From Chitinophagaceae bacterium (lineage in GTDB: Bacteria; Bacteroidota; Bacteroidia; Chitinophagales; Chitinophagaceae), in the NCBI GenBank assembly GCA_016720745.1, contig JADKKA010000018.1:868001-932000 (forward strand): a stretch of 64,000 nt of DNA. The letters run 5' to 3'. Positions 8,069-17,701 of the stretch are shown piece by piece (the stretch's first letter is position 1; every line of letters starts with the position of its first letter). The position numbers were made by a program, and so were the translations under genes. Below the pieces are notes generated by a model. It was not told the origin of the DNA. It searched no databases and saw only the letters and a list, made by a program, of their open reading frames with translations.

Positions 8069-9121
8069 ATGCGAAAAGTGCTTGTCCTTTTTTCTTTTTT
8101 ATTACCGGTTCTGTTACTGTTGTCCTTCCAAAAGGAAAGCTTAAGGGAAATTTATTCCCTGACCCCTTCTGCCTGGCCCGCACCGTTGATAGATGAGGGC
8201 GTACAGTGGACCGAACTTGGGCCCTTACCTGCCAGTCCGCTTGCCGGAAAAGAAGATTCATTGAGGGATATTATACATCTGGGTAAGGTTTTATTTTTTG
8301 ATCCAAGGCTCAGTGCTTCCGGTAAAATCAGTTGTGCCAGTTGTCACCAGCCGCAACTGAACTGGACCGATGGAAAGGCGAAGGCGGTGGGGCATGAAGG
8401 GGCAATGACCAAAAGAAATTCCCCAAGTATTGCCAATACCTGGTTTTACCGCCGCTTATTCTGGGATGGCCGTTCCCGTGATCTGCAGGACCAGGCATTC
8501 GCCCCTATTATCAGTGAATCGGAAATGGCCAGTGATATGCCGGATGTCATGATCAGATTACGCAGGAATCAAAACTACCGGGAGCTTTTTAAAAAAGCCT
8601 ATGGTAATGATCAGATAGATCCCGACAGGATGACCGGTGCCATTGCCCTCTTTGAAAAAACAGTGATCAGCCGGAAAAGCCGCTTTGATCATTTTTTAGA
8701 AGGAGATCGTAAAGCCTTAACCAATGCAGAATTACGGGGACTTCACTTGTTTCGTACAAAAGCCCGTTGTATGAATTGTCATCACGGACCCCTGATGACC
8801 GATAATCAATTCCATCGTACTGGCTTTTCAGGAGATGATGTTGGTTATTATAAATTGACCCACCAGGATGCCGACAGCGGTAAGTTTAAAACGCCTTCTT
8901 TAAGGGATGTGATGCAAACAGGCCCCTGGATGCATGACGGGATGCAGCAGGATATGACTGCGATACTGGAGGGATTTAACCGGCCCAGCCAGCCGGGTAT
9001 CCGGAATAACCTGATAAAGCCCCTGGGACTGACCAAGAGGGAAAAAGCTGATTTACTGGCCTTTTTAAAGGCCATTTCAGCCCCGGCAGTGGAATTTATT
9101 CCGCCATCCCTGCCTGAATAA
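8069..9121 (+). CDS. Diheme cytochrome-c peroxidase (MauG/CcpA family)
   Basis: Starting at the ATG at 8069 the product has 350 residues; a TTG 15 bases upstream is less likely. It has an N-terminal signal/anchor (VLVLFSFLLPVLLLLS) and two heme-attachment motifs, CASCH (near residue 95) and CMNCH (near 235). Family segments follow: LGKVLFFDPRLSASGKISC, NSPSIANTWFYRRLFWDGR, and FKTPSLRDVMQTGPWMHDG before the second-domain helix. These diheme enzymes reduce peroxide or perform MauG-type oxidations in the periplasm, taking electrons from small cytochromes. The cytochromes at 2350-3453 are candidate donors, by inference. Confidence 0.92.
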   Translation: MRKVLVLFSFLLPVLLLLSFQKESLREIYSLTPSAWPAPLIDEGVQWTELGPLPASPLAGKEDSLRDIIHLGKVLFFDPRLSASGKISCASCHQPQLNWTDGKAKAVGHEGAMTKRNSPSIANTWFYRRLFWDGRSRDLQDQAFAPIISESEMASDMPDVMIRLRRNQNYRELFKKAYGNDQIDPDRMTGAIALFEKTVISRKSRFDHFLEGDRKALTNAELRGLHLFRTKARCMNCHHGPLMTDNQFHRTGFSGDDVGYYKLTHQDADSGKFKTPSLRDVMQTGPWMHDGMQQDMTAILEGFNRPSQPGIRNNLIKPLGLTKREKADLLAFLKAISAPAVEFIPPSLPE

Positions 9122-9143
9122 GCAACCAATCCAATCAAAAAAC

Positions 9144-9151
9144 TATCTTTG
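9144..9151 (+). promoter_or_regulatory. Putative -7 promoter element (TATCTTTG) for the DUF4920 gene
   Basis: TATCTTTG matches TAnnTTTG and lies 28 bases before the ATG at 9180. Confidence 0.45.
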
Positions 9152-9179
9152 TTATCCTGAAAATTAAATAATGATCAAT

Positions 9180-9655
9180 ATGAAAAAATTATTCCTTACA
9201 CTGATGATTGCGGGTTTTGGATTCTGGCCAATGCCCAACCTCCTGAAGGCGATGCCAAAATCGGAGAATGGTATGGTGAAAAAGTAGACCCCAAAGGTGC
9301 AATGCCCATCAGCGATGCAGTAACCAAACTCAACGATGGTAAAGAAGAAGTAGATGGTAAAGTAAAAGCTAAGATTATCGAGGTTTGTGAAAAGAAAGGT
9401 TGCTGGGTGAAACTGGATCTGGGAAATGGTGAAACGGCCACCGTGAAAATGAAAGACTATGGATTTTTTCTTCCCTTGGCTGCCAAAGGAAAAACAGTAG
9501 TGATTGACGGCGAGCTCAAGATGAAAACCACTTCAGTAGCTGAACTGAAACACTATGCCGAAGACGCTAAAAAATCCAAAGAAGAAATTGATGCCATCAA
9601 AGAACCCAAAAAGGAAATCAGGGTTATGGCAAAGGGAATTGTGGTAGTGGATTAA
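9180..9655 (+). CDS. DUF4920 family exported protein (reading frame broken near 9222)
   Basis: The ATG at 9180 opens the signal peptide MKKLFLTLMIAGFGF, but the frame soon stops. The main body is one frame over (QPPEGDAKIGEWYGEKVDP, AMPISDAVTKLNDGKEEVDGK, VCEKKGCWVKLDLG, VMAKGIVVVD). Adding one T to the TT at 9222-9223 gives a seamless signal peptide ending FGFLANAQ, so a single missing base explains the break. The body matches DUF4920, an OB-like periplasmic domain of unknown function with a conserved C-x-x-K-G-C-W segment. The restored length is about 158 residues. It follows the MauG-type peroxidase and ends at a strong terminator. Confidence 0.75.
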
Positions 9656-9675
9656 ATTGTTTTAAACCTATAGAG

Positions 9676-9709
9676 AAGCTGTCCTGTTTATTCAGGGCAG
9701 CTTTTTTTT
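9676..9709 (+). terminator. Rho-independent terminator after the DUF4920 gene
   Basis: The stem AAGCTGTCCTG / CAGGGCAGCTT is followed by a run of eight T. Confidence 0.8.
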
Positions 9710-9959
9710 GCCCTTAACTTAAAAATCAGCATAAGGCCAGGTGAAGCAGACCCTCTCGGGATTTTGATTTTGCCGGTCAGAAAAATATTTTTTGTAAAAC
9801 ATTTTTTTTATTCGACATGATTAAAGTCAGACAGATGTATGATCGTGTATCGAATGCGGGTCATTTGTTTGTCAAAGAATTTTTCATCATCATTTCATGA
9901 CAAACATGTGATAAAAGAATGGCGGGTCAGACAAATCTTTGTGTCTGTAATAAAAGTTT
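9710..9959. other. Spacer upstream of the heme-type TonB receptor
   Basis: I see no supportable gene here. The only structured element is the imperfect palindrome at 9929-9946 close to the receptor start. A frame over 9839-10198 overlaps the receptor in another phase and is judged a shadow. Confidence 0.5.
9929..9946. promoter_or_regulatory. Operator-like imperfect palindrome upstream of heme receptor
   Basis: AGACA and TGTCT arms flank AATCTTTG, which resembles a degenerate -7 box (AAATCTTTG), 13 bases before the ATG at 9960. A repressor site over the promoter would fit iron or heme control. The assignment is tentative. Confidence 0.25.
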
Positions 9960-12010
9960 ATGAGAAAAATAATTTTACCCGCAATTGCTGTTTTAGCTTT
10001 TTCTTCAATTCAGGCGCAAAACATCAACTATACAAAAGCAGAAGATACCACCAGGGTCAAAGAACTGGAAGAAGCAGTGGTTACCGGACAATACCGGCCG
10101 CAATCTGTAAAACAATCTGTATTCCAGGTGAAGGTGATCGGGAAAGAAAGAATATTGCGGCAGGGTGCCACCCGCTTGCAGGATGTGCTCCGCAATGAAC
10201 TCAATATGCGCTTTTCACAGGATTTATCAACCGGGGTTCTTCCATACAAATGCTGGGATTGTCCGGACAGAATATAAAAATCCTGATGGATGGTTTACCG
10301 GTGACCGGCCGGCAGGGAATCAATAATGAGTTTGATATCAGTCAGGTTGATATCAATACTGTGGAAAGAATCGAAATTGTAGAAGGACCCTTATCTGTTA
10401 TATATGGAGCAGATGCGCTGGCTGGTGTCATCAATATCATCACTAAAAAAGCGAATAAGGCTGGTTTCAGTGTTAATGCAAGGCTACAGGAAGAAACAGT
10501 GGGAAATGAATACGGCTGGGAAAAAGGAATCCATAATCAGCAGGCAGGTCTGACCTGGAAAAAGAATAAATGGGAAGCTGGTGGTTCCTTTGCACATAAT
10601 TATTTTGGAGGCTGGAAGGATACGGCCGTGGAAAGGGAGCTCGTATGGCATAAAAAAGATCAGCGTATACTCAGCGGCTTTGTGGCCTATCACCATAGTA
10701 AACTCAGTCTCCGTTACCGGATCGATGGTTTGGATGAAGTGATCACCAACCCCGGAAATTTCTCCGCCTTTCCTGATCCGATATCCGGAGAAACCCTGGC
10801 AGTAGATCAGGAATATCTTTCCCGGAGACTGATGCACCAGTTACAGGGTTCTTATTTCATGAACAAGGATCTTTCTTTTCAATTACAATCATCTTATACC
10901 GATTACAGCCGGCAGGTTTTTTCAACTACTCTTAATAAAGCCAATGGAGATATCCGCCTGGATCCGGGAGAAGGAAAACAGGCCCTGGTTAATTTTTCCA
11001 ATTTTACTTTCCGTGGTACAGCATTATACAGGTTATCTTCCATCTTGAGTTTTCAACCCGGAGTGGATATCAGTCTCGACCGTGGTGATGGCGAAAGATT
11101 AAAAGCAGGATCGAATGCTGTCAATGATTTTGCCGGTTTTCTGACAGCAGAAATTACTCCAACCAGTTCCATCAGTATTCGTCCTGGTATCCGGGTGATC
11201 CGGAATTCAGTGTATGATGCTCCGCCGGTGATTCCTTCCATCAACACAAAATTTATATTATCCAAAAACCTTGATCTCCGACTTTCTTATGCCCGGGGAT
11301 TCCGTTCTCCATCCCTCCGTGAACTTTATTTCAGCTTCTTCGATGCCAATCACCAGGTGGTGGGCAACCCCGACCTGAAAGCAGAAACCTCCCATAGTTT
11401 CACCGGTTCATTGGTTTGGAACCGGAAATTAGAAAACGGTACAACCTGGACCAGTCAGTTCGGCGGTTTCTATAATGATGTAAAAAACCTGATTGATTTT
11501 GTATTTACCCAGGGTTCTGATACAGCTAAATTGTATAATGTATTAAACAGCACTACGGCCGGTATCAACCTTTCTGCAACAGTAACTTTTGGTAACTGGA
11601 ATATCAGTGCCGGAGCTGCAGGAACCGGATTTCATAATGATCTCTATGCCACCGCTGACAATCTTCCCCGTCAGCTCTGGTCTGTTGAAGCCAATAGCAA
11701 TATCGGTTACCGGTTTAAAAAGGCTGGCCTTGATCTCGGTATTTTCTACAAACTGGTTGGTCAGCGTCCAAGATATGTAACAGACGGACCCGATGTGGTT
11801 TTATCTGAACAGGATGCATATCACCTCGCAGATTTCACCGCCCTTAAAAAAATGGGGAAACTGTTTCGGGTCAATGCCGGTGTTCGAAACATTTTTGATG
11901 TAAGCCGGGTACGCAGCAGTTTCACGCAGGGTGGTATCCATACCGGTGGCGGACTGAATGTGGGCACGGGCCGTTCTTATTTTGTCGGTCTTGTTTTTAA
12001 CTGGAATTAA
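9960..12010 (+). CDS. TonB-dependent heme receptor, HmuR-like (reading frame broken near 10233-10236)
   Basis: The product starts with a signal peptide (MRKIILPAIAVLAFSSIQAQ) and a TonB-box-like segment (LEEAVVTGQ). The plug domain continues across a break: adding one G to GGGG at 10233-10236 gives DLSTGGSSIQMLGLSG without a gap. The restored length is about 683 residues. In the barrel, FRSPSLRELYFSFFDANHQ followed by GNPDLKAETSHS corresponds to the FRAP/NPNL boxes and intervening His of heme receptors. An HmuY-type lipoprotein gene starts 37 bases downstream, and HmuR-HmuY pairs acquire heme. Unlike the receptor at 5858, it lacks an N-terminal carboxypeptidase-like domain. Heme as substrate is a well-supported inference. 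Confidence 0.87.
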
Positions 12011-12047
12011 TCAACAGCAACCAAACTCAACAATTAAATATTTGAAC

Positions 12048-13442
12048 ATGCGTAAAATATACCTGATACCCGCACTGCTTTTTATGATGCTGCTGATCGC
12101 ATCCTGTCGTAAAAGGGATGGCCTGACAGCAGATAACTATGTTGTATTTGAAACAGCCGCACAGGGTATCACGGCTGCTGAAACTTCTATAACAGTCCGG
12201 TTGAAACTGGCTATTCACAGCACACAGGAAATTCCGGTGACCATTGACCTCGCAGAGACCGGGGTTCAGTATGGCGTTGATTACAGTACCAGTCCGGCTG
12301 CGGTAAACGGTAAAATACAACTGACTGTTCCATCCGGAAGCAATGAAGCCAGTTTCATCGTGAATAAAAGCAATGCGGTTTTGTTTGATGGTGACGAGCA
12401 GCTTGTTTTTGATATCAATAATGCAGCCGCACCAGTGCTGATTGGGGTAACCCGCCGCTTCAAACTGGATTTTGGAGAAATCGTTGCAGCGAATGCTTCC
12501 CTCACTATTAATGGAGGAGGTACTTTATATCCCAACAAAGTGTTTGTTGATCTCAGCGCCAACCGGCAAACAGTGGTAAACAGGAATGCATGGGATCTGG
12601 GTTTTTATACTGCAGCTGGTGAGTACCGCGTCATACTGAATTCATCAGCAGCCATGATGGCAAAACAGATCAGCAAAAATGACCTGAACACGGTGACTGC
12701 TGCCGATACGGTTGGTTTCTCCACCGACGTGGCATTTAACCAGTTTGCACCGATCACCGGTTCTCTTCCCTATATCGACTATCCAAGCGGTGACCTGAAC
12801 CGCACGGCTATTGCAGCGGTGAGTGCTATTGCTGAAGATAATAAAGTCTTTATTGTAAATCGCGGACTGGCACCCGGTAGCCCGGCTGCATCCAGGGGCT
12901 GGAAAAAAATCCGCATCCTGCGCAATGCAAGCGGCGGTTATACACTGCAACAGGCAGATATCAGTGCCAGCTCATTCACTACGATTGATATTGCTAAAGA
13001 CGATCAGTTTTTTTTCAGGTATCTCTCTTTTGAATCAGGCATCGTGAATGTGGAACCGACCAAAAAGAAATGGGACCTGGCATGGACTTATTTTTCCAAT
13101 GTCACCAATTTCGGCAGTGGGGAAGTGCCTTATCTTTTTCAGGACATCCTGCTGATCAACCGGAATGTGCAGATTGCACGGGTCATGAACACTGCAAAAT
13201 CATTTGCTGATTTTACTGAAGCAGATATTGCCTCTCAAACTTTCCTGTCTACACAAAATGCATTTGCTGCTGACTGGAGAAGTGGTGGTGGGCCGACCAC
13301 CTCACCGGCGGTAAGATCTGACCGGTATTACATCATCAAAGATGGCGATAACAACTATTATAAATTGCGATTTACCGCCCTTACCCAGAACGGTGAACGC
13401 GGTTACCCGGCATTTGAATCAGTGCTGGTGAAAAAAGGATAA
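12048..13442 (+). CDS. HmuY family heme-binding lipoprotein
   Basis: From the ATG at 12048 the product has 464 residues; this start places the lipobox correctly (LLFMMLLIASC, Cys near residue 18). The first part (about 30-160) resembles a Calx-beta-like region (VVFETAAQGITAAETSITV, VPSGSNEASFIV). The HmuY-like region follows, with the typical NRNAWDLGFYT, MMAKQI, EPTKKKWDLAWTYFSN and YYIIKDGDNNYYKLRFTAL segments. HmuY proteins sit on the outer membrane or are secreted and pass heme to the cognate TonB receptor, here the gene directly upstream. The family is well known; the fusion with an extra N-terminal domain makes it longer than the roughly 216 residues of the Porphyromonas protein. Confidence 0.85.
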   Translation: MRKIYLIPALLFMMLLIASCRKRDGLTADNYVVFETAAQGITAAETSITVRLKLAIHSTQEIPVTIDLAETGVQYGVDYSTSPAAVNGKIQLTVPSGSNEASFIVNKSNAVLFDGDEQLVFDINNAAAPVLIGVTRRFKLDFGEIVAANASLTINGGGTLYPNKVFVDLSANRQTVVNRNAWDLGFYTAAGEYRVILNSSAAMMAKQISKNDLNTVTAADTVGFSTDVAFNQFAPITGSLPYIDYPSGDLNRTAIAAVSAIAEDNKVFIVNRGLAPGSPAASRGWKKIRILRNASGGYTLQQADISASSFTTIDIAKDDQFFFRYLSFESGIVNVEPTKKKWDLAWTYFSNVTNFGSGEVPYLFQDILLINRNVQIARVMNTAKSFADFTEADIASQTFLSTQNAFAADWRSGGGPTTSPAVRSDRYYIIKDGDNNYYKLRFTALTQNGERGYPAFESVLVKKG

Positions 13443-13487
13443 CAGTTGTCAGCAGCGTTATGCTGTCCATGCCGTAAAAATTTTCAT

Positions 13488-13516
13488 AGCCGCCCCCCGG
13501 GGTGGCTTTTTGTTTC
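13488..13516 (+). terminator. Rho-independent terminator after hmuY
   Basis: An AGCCGCCCC / GGGGTGGCT stem is followed by TTTTTG, 46 bases after the stop codon. Confidence 0.65.
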
Positions 13517-13653
13517 CGAATTGCAAAAGCGGAGATGATTTTATATTGTATGGAGCCCGGCTGATATCGGTTGATAAATAACTCATGGTTTAGTAAGATA
13601 TCCCCTGCATCAGCCTTTCAGATAAAATAAAAGTGATACTTTCAAAATCAACT

Positions 13654-13703
13654 TACATTTGTCACCTGCCTCCGTAAGCGAACCGGCAGTTTTTTTGTCC
13701 AGC
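13654..13703 (+). ncRNA. Candidate short leader or small RNA: promoter box followed at once by a hairpin and T run
   Basis: TACATTTG at 13654-13661 matches the -7 consensus. From the expected transcription start there are only a few bases before CTGCC...GGCAG (a 5-base stem with a 14-base loop) and seven T. This is the layout of a very short terminated transcript or an attenuator ahead of the gene at 13831. The stem is weak, so the call is tentative. Nothing else is recognisable in the 13443-13830 gap. Confidence 0.25.
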
Positions 13704-13830
13704 CTCATTATTTTGGTTTTTGCCTCAGCCTCTAAAGTTCATTGATAAGTGTGCGTGTCAGGGATTCGTCTCTGCCAACCACAGGTTTAGTAATTGCATT
13801 TTTAACCTAACAGTTTTAAAACCAGCATTT

Positions 13831-14082
13831 ATGAAACTATCAGAATTTATTGCGTTGTCCGAGGAAGAAAAAAGAGCGATTGTTTTGCAAAAAGGGGTTG
13901 CCATTGCAAAACGAAACTTACCAGATTACATGGTATTTCTTTTCCAGCTCTCTTGCTTTTATGTTGAAACTTTTTGTTGTCATCAGACCAAAGAAATCCA
14001 GGAGTACAGGGTGCTTTACAGTACGAAGCATTTAACACCATACCTGGAAACTATTTCTATCGATCATTTATTGAATAGCTGA
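13831..14082 (+). CDS. Small hypothetical protein, 83 residues
   Basis: The ATG at 13831 gives MKLSEFIALSEEEKRAIVLQ and ends YLETISIDHLLNS. The composition (mixed charged and aromatic, with FLFQLSCFYVETFCCHQ in the centre) and clean codon use suggest a real soluble protein of the kind seen as short conserved hypotheticals in Chitinophagaceae. I do not recognise a named domain. The longer frame starting at 13720 has no support for its extension. It is followed by a terminator at 14116-14164. Confidence 0.5.
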   Translation: MKLSEFIALSEEEKRAIVLQKGVAIAKRNLPDYMVFLFQLSCFYVETFCCHQTKEIQEYRVLYSTKHLTPYLETISIDHLLNS

Positions 14083-14115
14083 GTTATTCAATTTTTTGTA
14101 ACCACGATCTGAAAT

Positions 14116-14164
14116 AAAGGAGCAAAGTGTATTCTTTGCTTCAGGCACTCCTTTGCTTTTTCTT
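14116..14164 (+). terminator. Terminator-like nested hairpin before ileS
   Basis: AGCAAAG / CTTTGCT forms an inner hairpin, and AAAGGAG with CTCCTTT an outer alternative. GCTTTTTCTT follows. Confidence 0.5.
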
Positions 14165-14260
14165 CATGGTTCGTCAGTTGTTGTTGGATTCCTGTTGTAA
14201 CAGGAACTTATGATAGGGACGGGCCGTTCATTTCACCTTCTAAATCACCCCATTATTCCG

Positions 14261-14268
14261 TACCTTTG
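14261..14268 (+). promoter_or_regulatory. Putative -7 promoter element (TACCTTTG) for ileS
   Basis: TACCTTTG matches TAnnTTTG, 20 bases before the ileS ATG. Confidence 0.5.
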
Positions 14269-14288
14269 CCAACATTTTCTAAACGGAT

Positions 14289-17200
14289 ATGAGTGCTACT
14301 TACAGAGAATTTACCGGCTTGAATTTACCGGCCTTTGAGGCGGAAATGCTGGCTCAGTGGTCTGAAAAACAGGCATTTGAGAAAAGTGTATCCCTTCGTG
14401 AAGGGGCCACTCCCTTTGTTTTTTATGAGGGGCCACCCAGCGCCAATGGGATGCCCGGTATCCACCATGTGATTTCCCGTACCCTTAAAGACCTGGTTTG
14501 CCGTTACAAAACCATGAAGGGTTTCCAGGTAAAACGGAAAGGTGGTTGGGATACCCATGGATTGCCAATTGAACTGGGAGTGGAAAAGGAACTGGGCATC
14601 ACCAAAGAAGATATCGGGAAGAAAATATCGGTTGAAGAGTACAATCAAAAATGCCGGGAAGCGGTATTACGCTATAAAGACAAGTGGGATGATATTACCC
14701 GCAAGATGGGTTATTGGGTGGATCTGAATGATCCCTATATCACTTTCAAGAATGAATACATTGAAACACTCTGGTGGCTGCTGAGTGAATTGTATAAAAA
14801 AGGGTTGTTGTATGAAAGTGTGAGCATACAGCCTTATTCACCTGCAGCCGGTACCGGTTTAAGTTCACACGAACTGAACCAGCCCGGAACCTACAAAGAC
14901 GTAAAAGATACCAGCTGCGTAGCGATGTTCCGTGCGGTACAGGATGCAAAAAGTAAGTTCCTGCATGATGCCGTTCATGGGGCGGAAGTCTTCTTCCTGG
15001 CCTGGACCACCACTCCCTGGACCCTGCCTTCCAACCTTGGATTAACCGTTGGCGGAAATATTGATTATGTGCTGGTAAGTACGATTAATCCTTATACGCA
15101 CCTGCCGGTGAATGTGGTACTGGCCAAAGCTTTACTGGGTAAATACTTCAAACCGGAGAATGAAAATGCCGATCTCTCCGCTTACAATAACGACGGAAAG
15201 AACCTGCCTTATACCATCATCACTGGTTTTAAAGGAAGCGATATAGAAGGCTGTGTCTATGAACAGTTGCTTCCTTATGAAGCTAATTCACCCAGAGTTA
15301 TTGAATCCATCACACCCGGTGCGCAACCCTTCCGTGTACTGGTGGATAGTTTTGTAACGACAGAAGACGGTACAGGTATCGTGCACACGGCTCCGGCCTT
15401 TGGTGCAGATGACTATAAAGTTGGAAAGAAATACAATATCGGTATCCTGACCATGGTGGACCGGGAAGGAAAATTTGTAGACGGACTCGGTGAATTCAGC
15501 AACCGCTTTGTAAAGAATTATAAAGATGCGGCTGATTATGTAGATGTCAACGTGGACATCAGTGTAAAGCTGAAAAAAGAAAACAGGGCTTTTAAAGTAG
15601 AGAAATACGAACACAGCTATCCGCATTGCTGGAGAACAGATAAACCCGTTTTATACTATCCGCTCGATGCCTGGTTTATCAAGACCACGGCCATCAAGGA
15701 AAGAATGGTGGAGCTGAATAAAACCATCAACTGGAAACCCAAATCAACAGGCGAAGGCCGTTTTGGTAACTGGCTGGAGAATATGGTGGACTGGAACCTG
15801 AGCCGCTCCCGTTACTGGGGAACGCCTTTACCCATTTGGCGGACGGAGGATGGGGAAGAAGTAGTTTGTATCGGATCTATTGAAGAACTGAATGCCGGCA
15901 TCCGTAAGGCAAATGAAATACTGGGGGCTGAAGTCAATAAGCATTACCTCCATGGTGGCATCCTGGATCTGCACAAACCATATGTAGATGAAATTATGCT
16001 GGTGAGTGCCTCCGGTAAACCCATGAAACGGGTGCCCGACCTGATCGATGTATGGTTCGATAGTGGCGCCATGCCCTATGCACAATGGGGGCTTGATCAA
16101 TTGAAATTAAAGAATGGCAGCTCCTCCCCATTTGGGGGAGGCTGGGAGGGGTCTTTCCCTGCAGATTTTATTGCCGAAGGAGTGGATCAGACCCGCGGCT
16201 GGTTCTATACCCTGCATGCGATTGCTTGCCTGGTTTTTGATTCTGTAGCTTATAAAACCGTGGTGAGTAACGGACTGGTGCTGGATAAGAACGGCAATAA
16301 GATGAGCAAACGCCTCGGAAATGTGGTGGATCCATTTGAAACCATTGAAAAATATGGTGCGGATGCCACCCGCTGGTACCTGATCACCAATGCCTCTCCA
16401 TGGGATAACCTCAAATTTGATATCGAAGGAATCAGGGAAGTACAAAGGAAGTTCTTTGGTACCCTCTATAACACCTATCAGTTTTTTGCATTGTATGCCA
16501 ATGTGGATGGGTTTGCTTTCAAAGAAGCCTATATCCCGGTAAAAGACAGACCTGAAATTGATCGCTGGATTTTGTCCTCACTCAATACGGTGGTGAAAAA
16601 AGCCGGCGAATACATGGATGATTACGAACCCACGCAGGCGGGCCGGGTGATTGAAGATTTTGTAGACGAGCAGCTGAGCAACTGGTATGTACGTTTATGC
16701 CGCAGGCGGTTCTGGAAAGGAGAGTATGAGCAGGATAAAATTTGTGCTTACCAGACTTTATACGAGTGCCTTGAAACACTGACCAGACTGGTAGCTCCTA
16801 TATCACCCTTCTTCAGCGACAGTCTTTTCAGGAACCTGAATGCGGTGACCGGCCGTTTCAATGTGGAATCCGTGCACCATGCGGACTACCCGGTAGCTGA
16901 TCCGGCCGTGATCGATACTTCCCTCGAAGAAAGAATGCAGCTGGCCCAGGATGCTTCTTCTCTGGTATTATCACTCAGAAAAAAAGTGAATATCAAAGTC
17001 CGCCAGCCTTTGCAAAAAATACTGATCCCCGTTCTTACAACTTCCATGAAAGAGCAGTTAATGAAAGTGGAGGACCTGATCCGGGCAGAAGTAAATGTGA
17101 AAGAAGTAGAGTACCTGGAAGCGAATAATACCTTTATCCGTAAAAAAATAAAGCCCAATTTTATTGCCCTGGGTAAAAAACTGGGCCCTAAAATGAAGGC

Positions 17201-17696
17201 AGTATCTGCTGCGCTTGCGGAATTCAGTCAGGAGGATATTGCCCTGTTGGAAAAAGAAGGTCAATATAATTTGCCGGTTGATGGCGAACCTGTAATATTA
17301 CAACTTGCCGAAGTGGAGATCAGCAGTGAGGACATTCCGGGATGGACGGTGGCCGGAAAGGGTAGTTTGACAGTAGCCCTGGATATCACGGTAAGTCCGG
17401 AACTGGAAGCAGAAGGAAATGCCAGGGAATTTGTGAACAGGATCCAGAAAATCCGCAAAGACAGCGGATTTGACCTCACAGACCGGATCAATGTGACTGT
17501 AGCAACGCCAAATGAAGCCGGGGCAGGTACCGGGCTAAAAGATGCTTTGGCAAGCTTTAAAGACTATATTTGCGCCGAAATTCTGGCGGATACGCTGGAA
17601 TTTTCGCCTGAAATACAGGCCGAAAATGACCCGAAAATGATCGGGATCGAGATTAACGATGTTTTGCTAAATGTGATTGTTTCAAAAAAAGGGTAA
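14289..17696 (+). CDS. ileS: Isoleucine--tRNA ligase with a repeat-derived insertion
   Basis: This 1135-residue class I synthetase attaches isoleucine to tRNA-Ile in the cytoplasm. The HIGH-type motif appears in PPSANGMPGIHHVISRTLKD (near residue 57), the editing domain in the 200-400 region (WTTTPWTLPSNLGL, GTGIVHTAPAFGADD), and KMSKR in NGNKMSKRLGNVVDPFE (near 670). An anticodon-binding helical domain and a long C-terminal extension follow. The length fits the long Bacteroidota/eukaryote-like IleS type. At about residues 611-622 the frame contains SSSPFGGGWEGS, encoded by a GC-rich palindromic repeat (16121-16153) lying just before FPADFIAEGVDQTRGWF. A DksA-like gene follows after 5 bases. 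Confidence 0.96.
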   Translation: MSATYREFTGLNLPAFEAEMLAQWSEKQAFEKSVSLREGATPFVFYEGPPSANGMPGIHHVISRTLKDLVCRYKTMKGFQVKRKGGWDTHGLPIELGVEKELGITKEDIGKKISVEEYNQKCREAVLRYKDKWDDITRKMGYWVDLNDPYITFKNEYIETLWWLLSELYKKGLLYESVSIQPYSPAAGTGLSSHELNQPGTYKDVKDTSCVAMFRAVQDAKSKFLHDAVHGAEVFFLAWTTTPWTLPSNLGLTVGGNIDYVLVSTINPYTHLPVNVVLAKALLGKYFKPENENADLSAYNNDGKNLPYTIITGFKGSDIEGCVYEQLLPYEANSPRVIESITPGAQPFRVLVDSFVTTEDGTGIVHTAPAFGADDYKVGKKYNIGILTMVDREGKFVDGLGEFSNRFVKNYKDAADYVDVNVDISVKLKKENRAFKVEKYEHSYPHCWRTDKPVLYYPLDAWFIKTTAIKERMVELNKTINWKPKSTGEGRFGNWLENMVDWNLSRSRYWGTPLPIWRTEDGEEVVCIGSIEELNAGIRKANEILGAEVNKHYLHGGILDLHKPYVDEIMLVSASGKPMKRVPDLIDVWFDSGAMPYAQWGLDQLKLKNGSSSPFGGGWEGSFPADFIAEGVDQTRGWFYTLHAIACLVFDSVAYKTVVSNGLVLDKNGNKMSKRLGNVVDPFETIEKYGADATRWYLITNASPWDNLKFDIEGIREVQRKFFGTLYNTYQFFALYANVDGFAFKEAYIPVKDRPEIDRWILSSLNTVVKKAGEYMDDYEPTQAGRVIEDFVDEQLSNWYVRLCRRRFWKGEYEQDKICAYQTLYECLETLTRLVAPISPFFSDSLFRNLNAVTGRFNVESVHHADYPVADPAVIDTSLEERMQLAQDASSLVLSLRKKVNIKVRQPLQKILIPVLTTSMKEQLMKVEDLIRAEVNVKEVEYLEANNTFIRKKIKPNFIALGKKLGPKMKAVSAALAEFSQEDIALLEKEGQYNLPVDGEPVILQLAEVEISSEDIPGWTVAGKGSLTVALDITVSPELEAEGNAREFVNRIQKIRKDSGFDLTDRINVTVATPNEAGAGTGLKDALASFKDYICAEILADTLEFSPEIQAENDPKMIGIEINDVLLNVIVSKKG
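16121..16153 (+). repeat. GC-rich palindromic repeat inside ileS, translated in frame
   Basis: CCTCCCCATTTGGGGGAGG (16123-16141, 7-base arms) is followed by a GGGAGGGG-type tail. A related element lies in the spacer at 44950-44998. It is translated as SSPFGGGWEG in a surface-loop position of IleS. Confidence 0.6.
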
Positions 17697-17701
17697 AAAT
17701 T

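Noticed and set aside
9839..10198. Plus-strand frame overlapping the start of the heme receptor
   Set aside because: It runs through the promoter and signal-peptide region in another phase; the receptor frame has a proper signal peptide.
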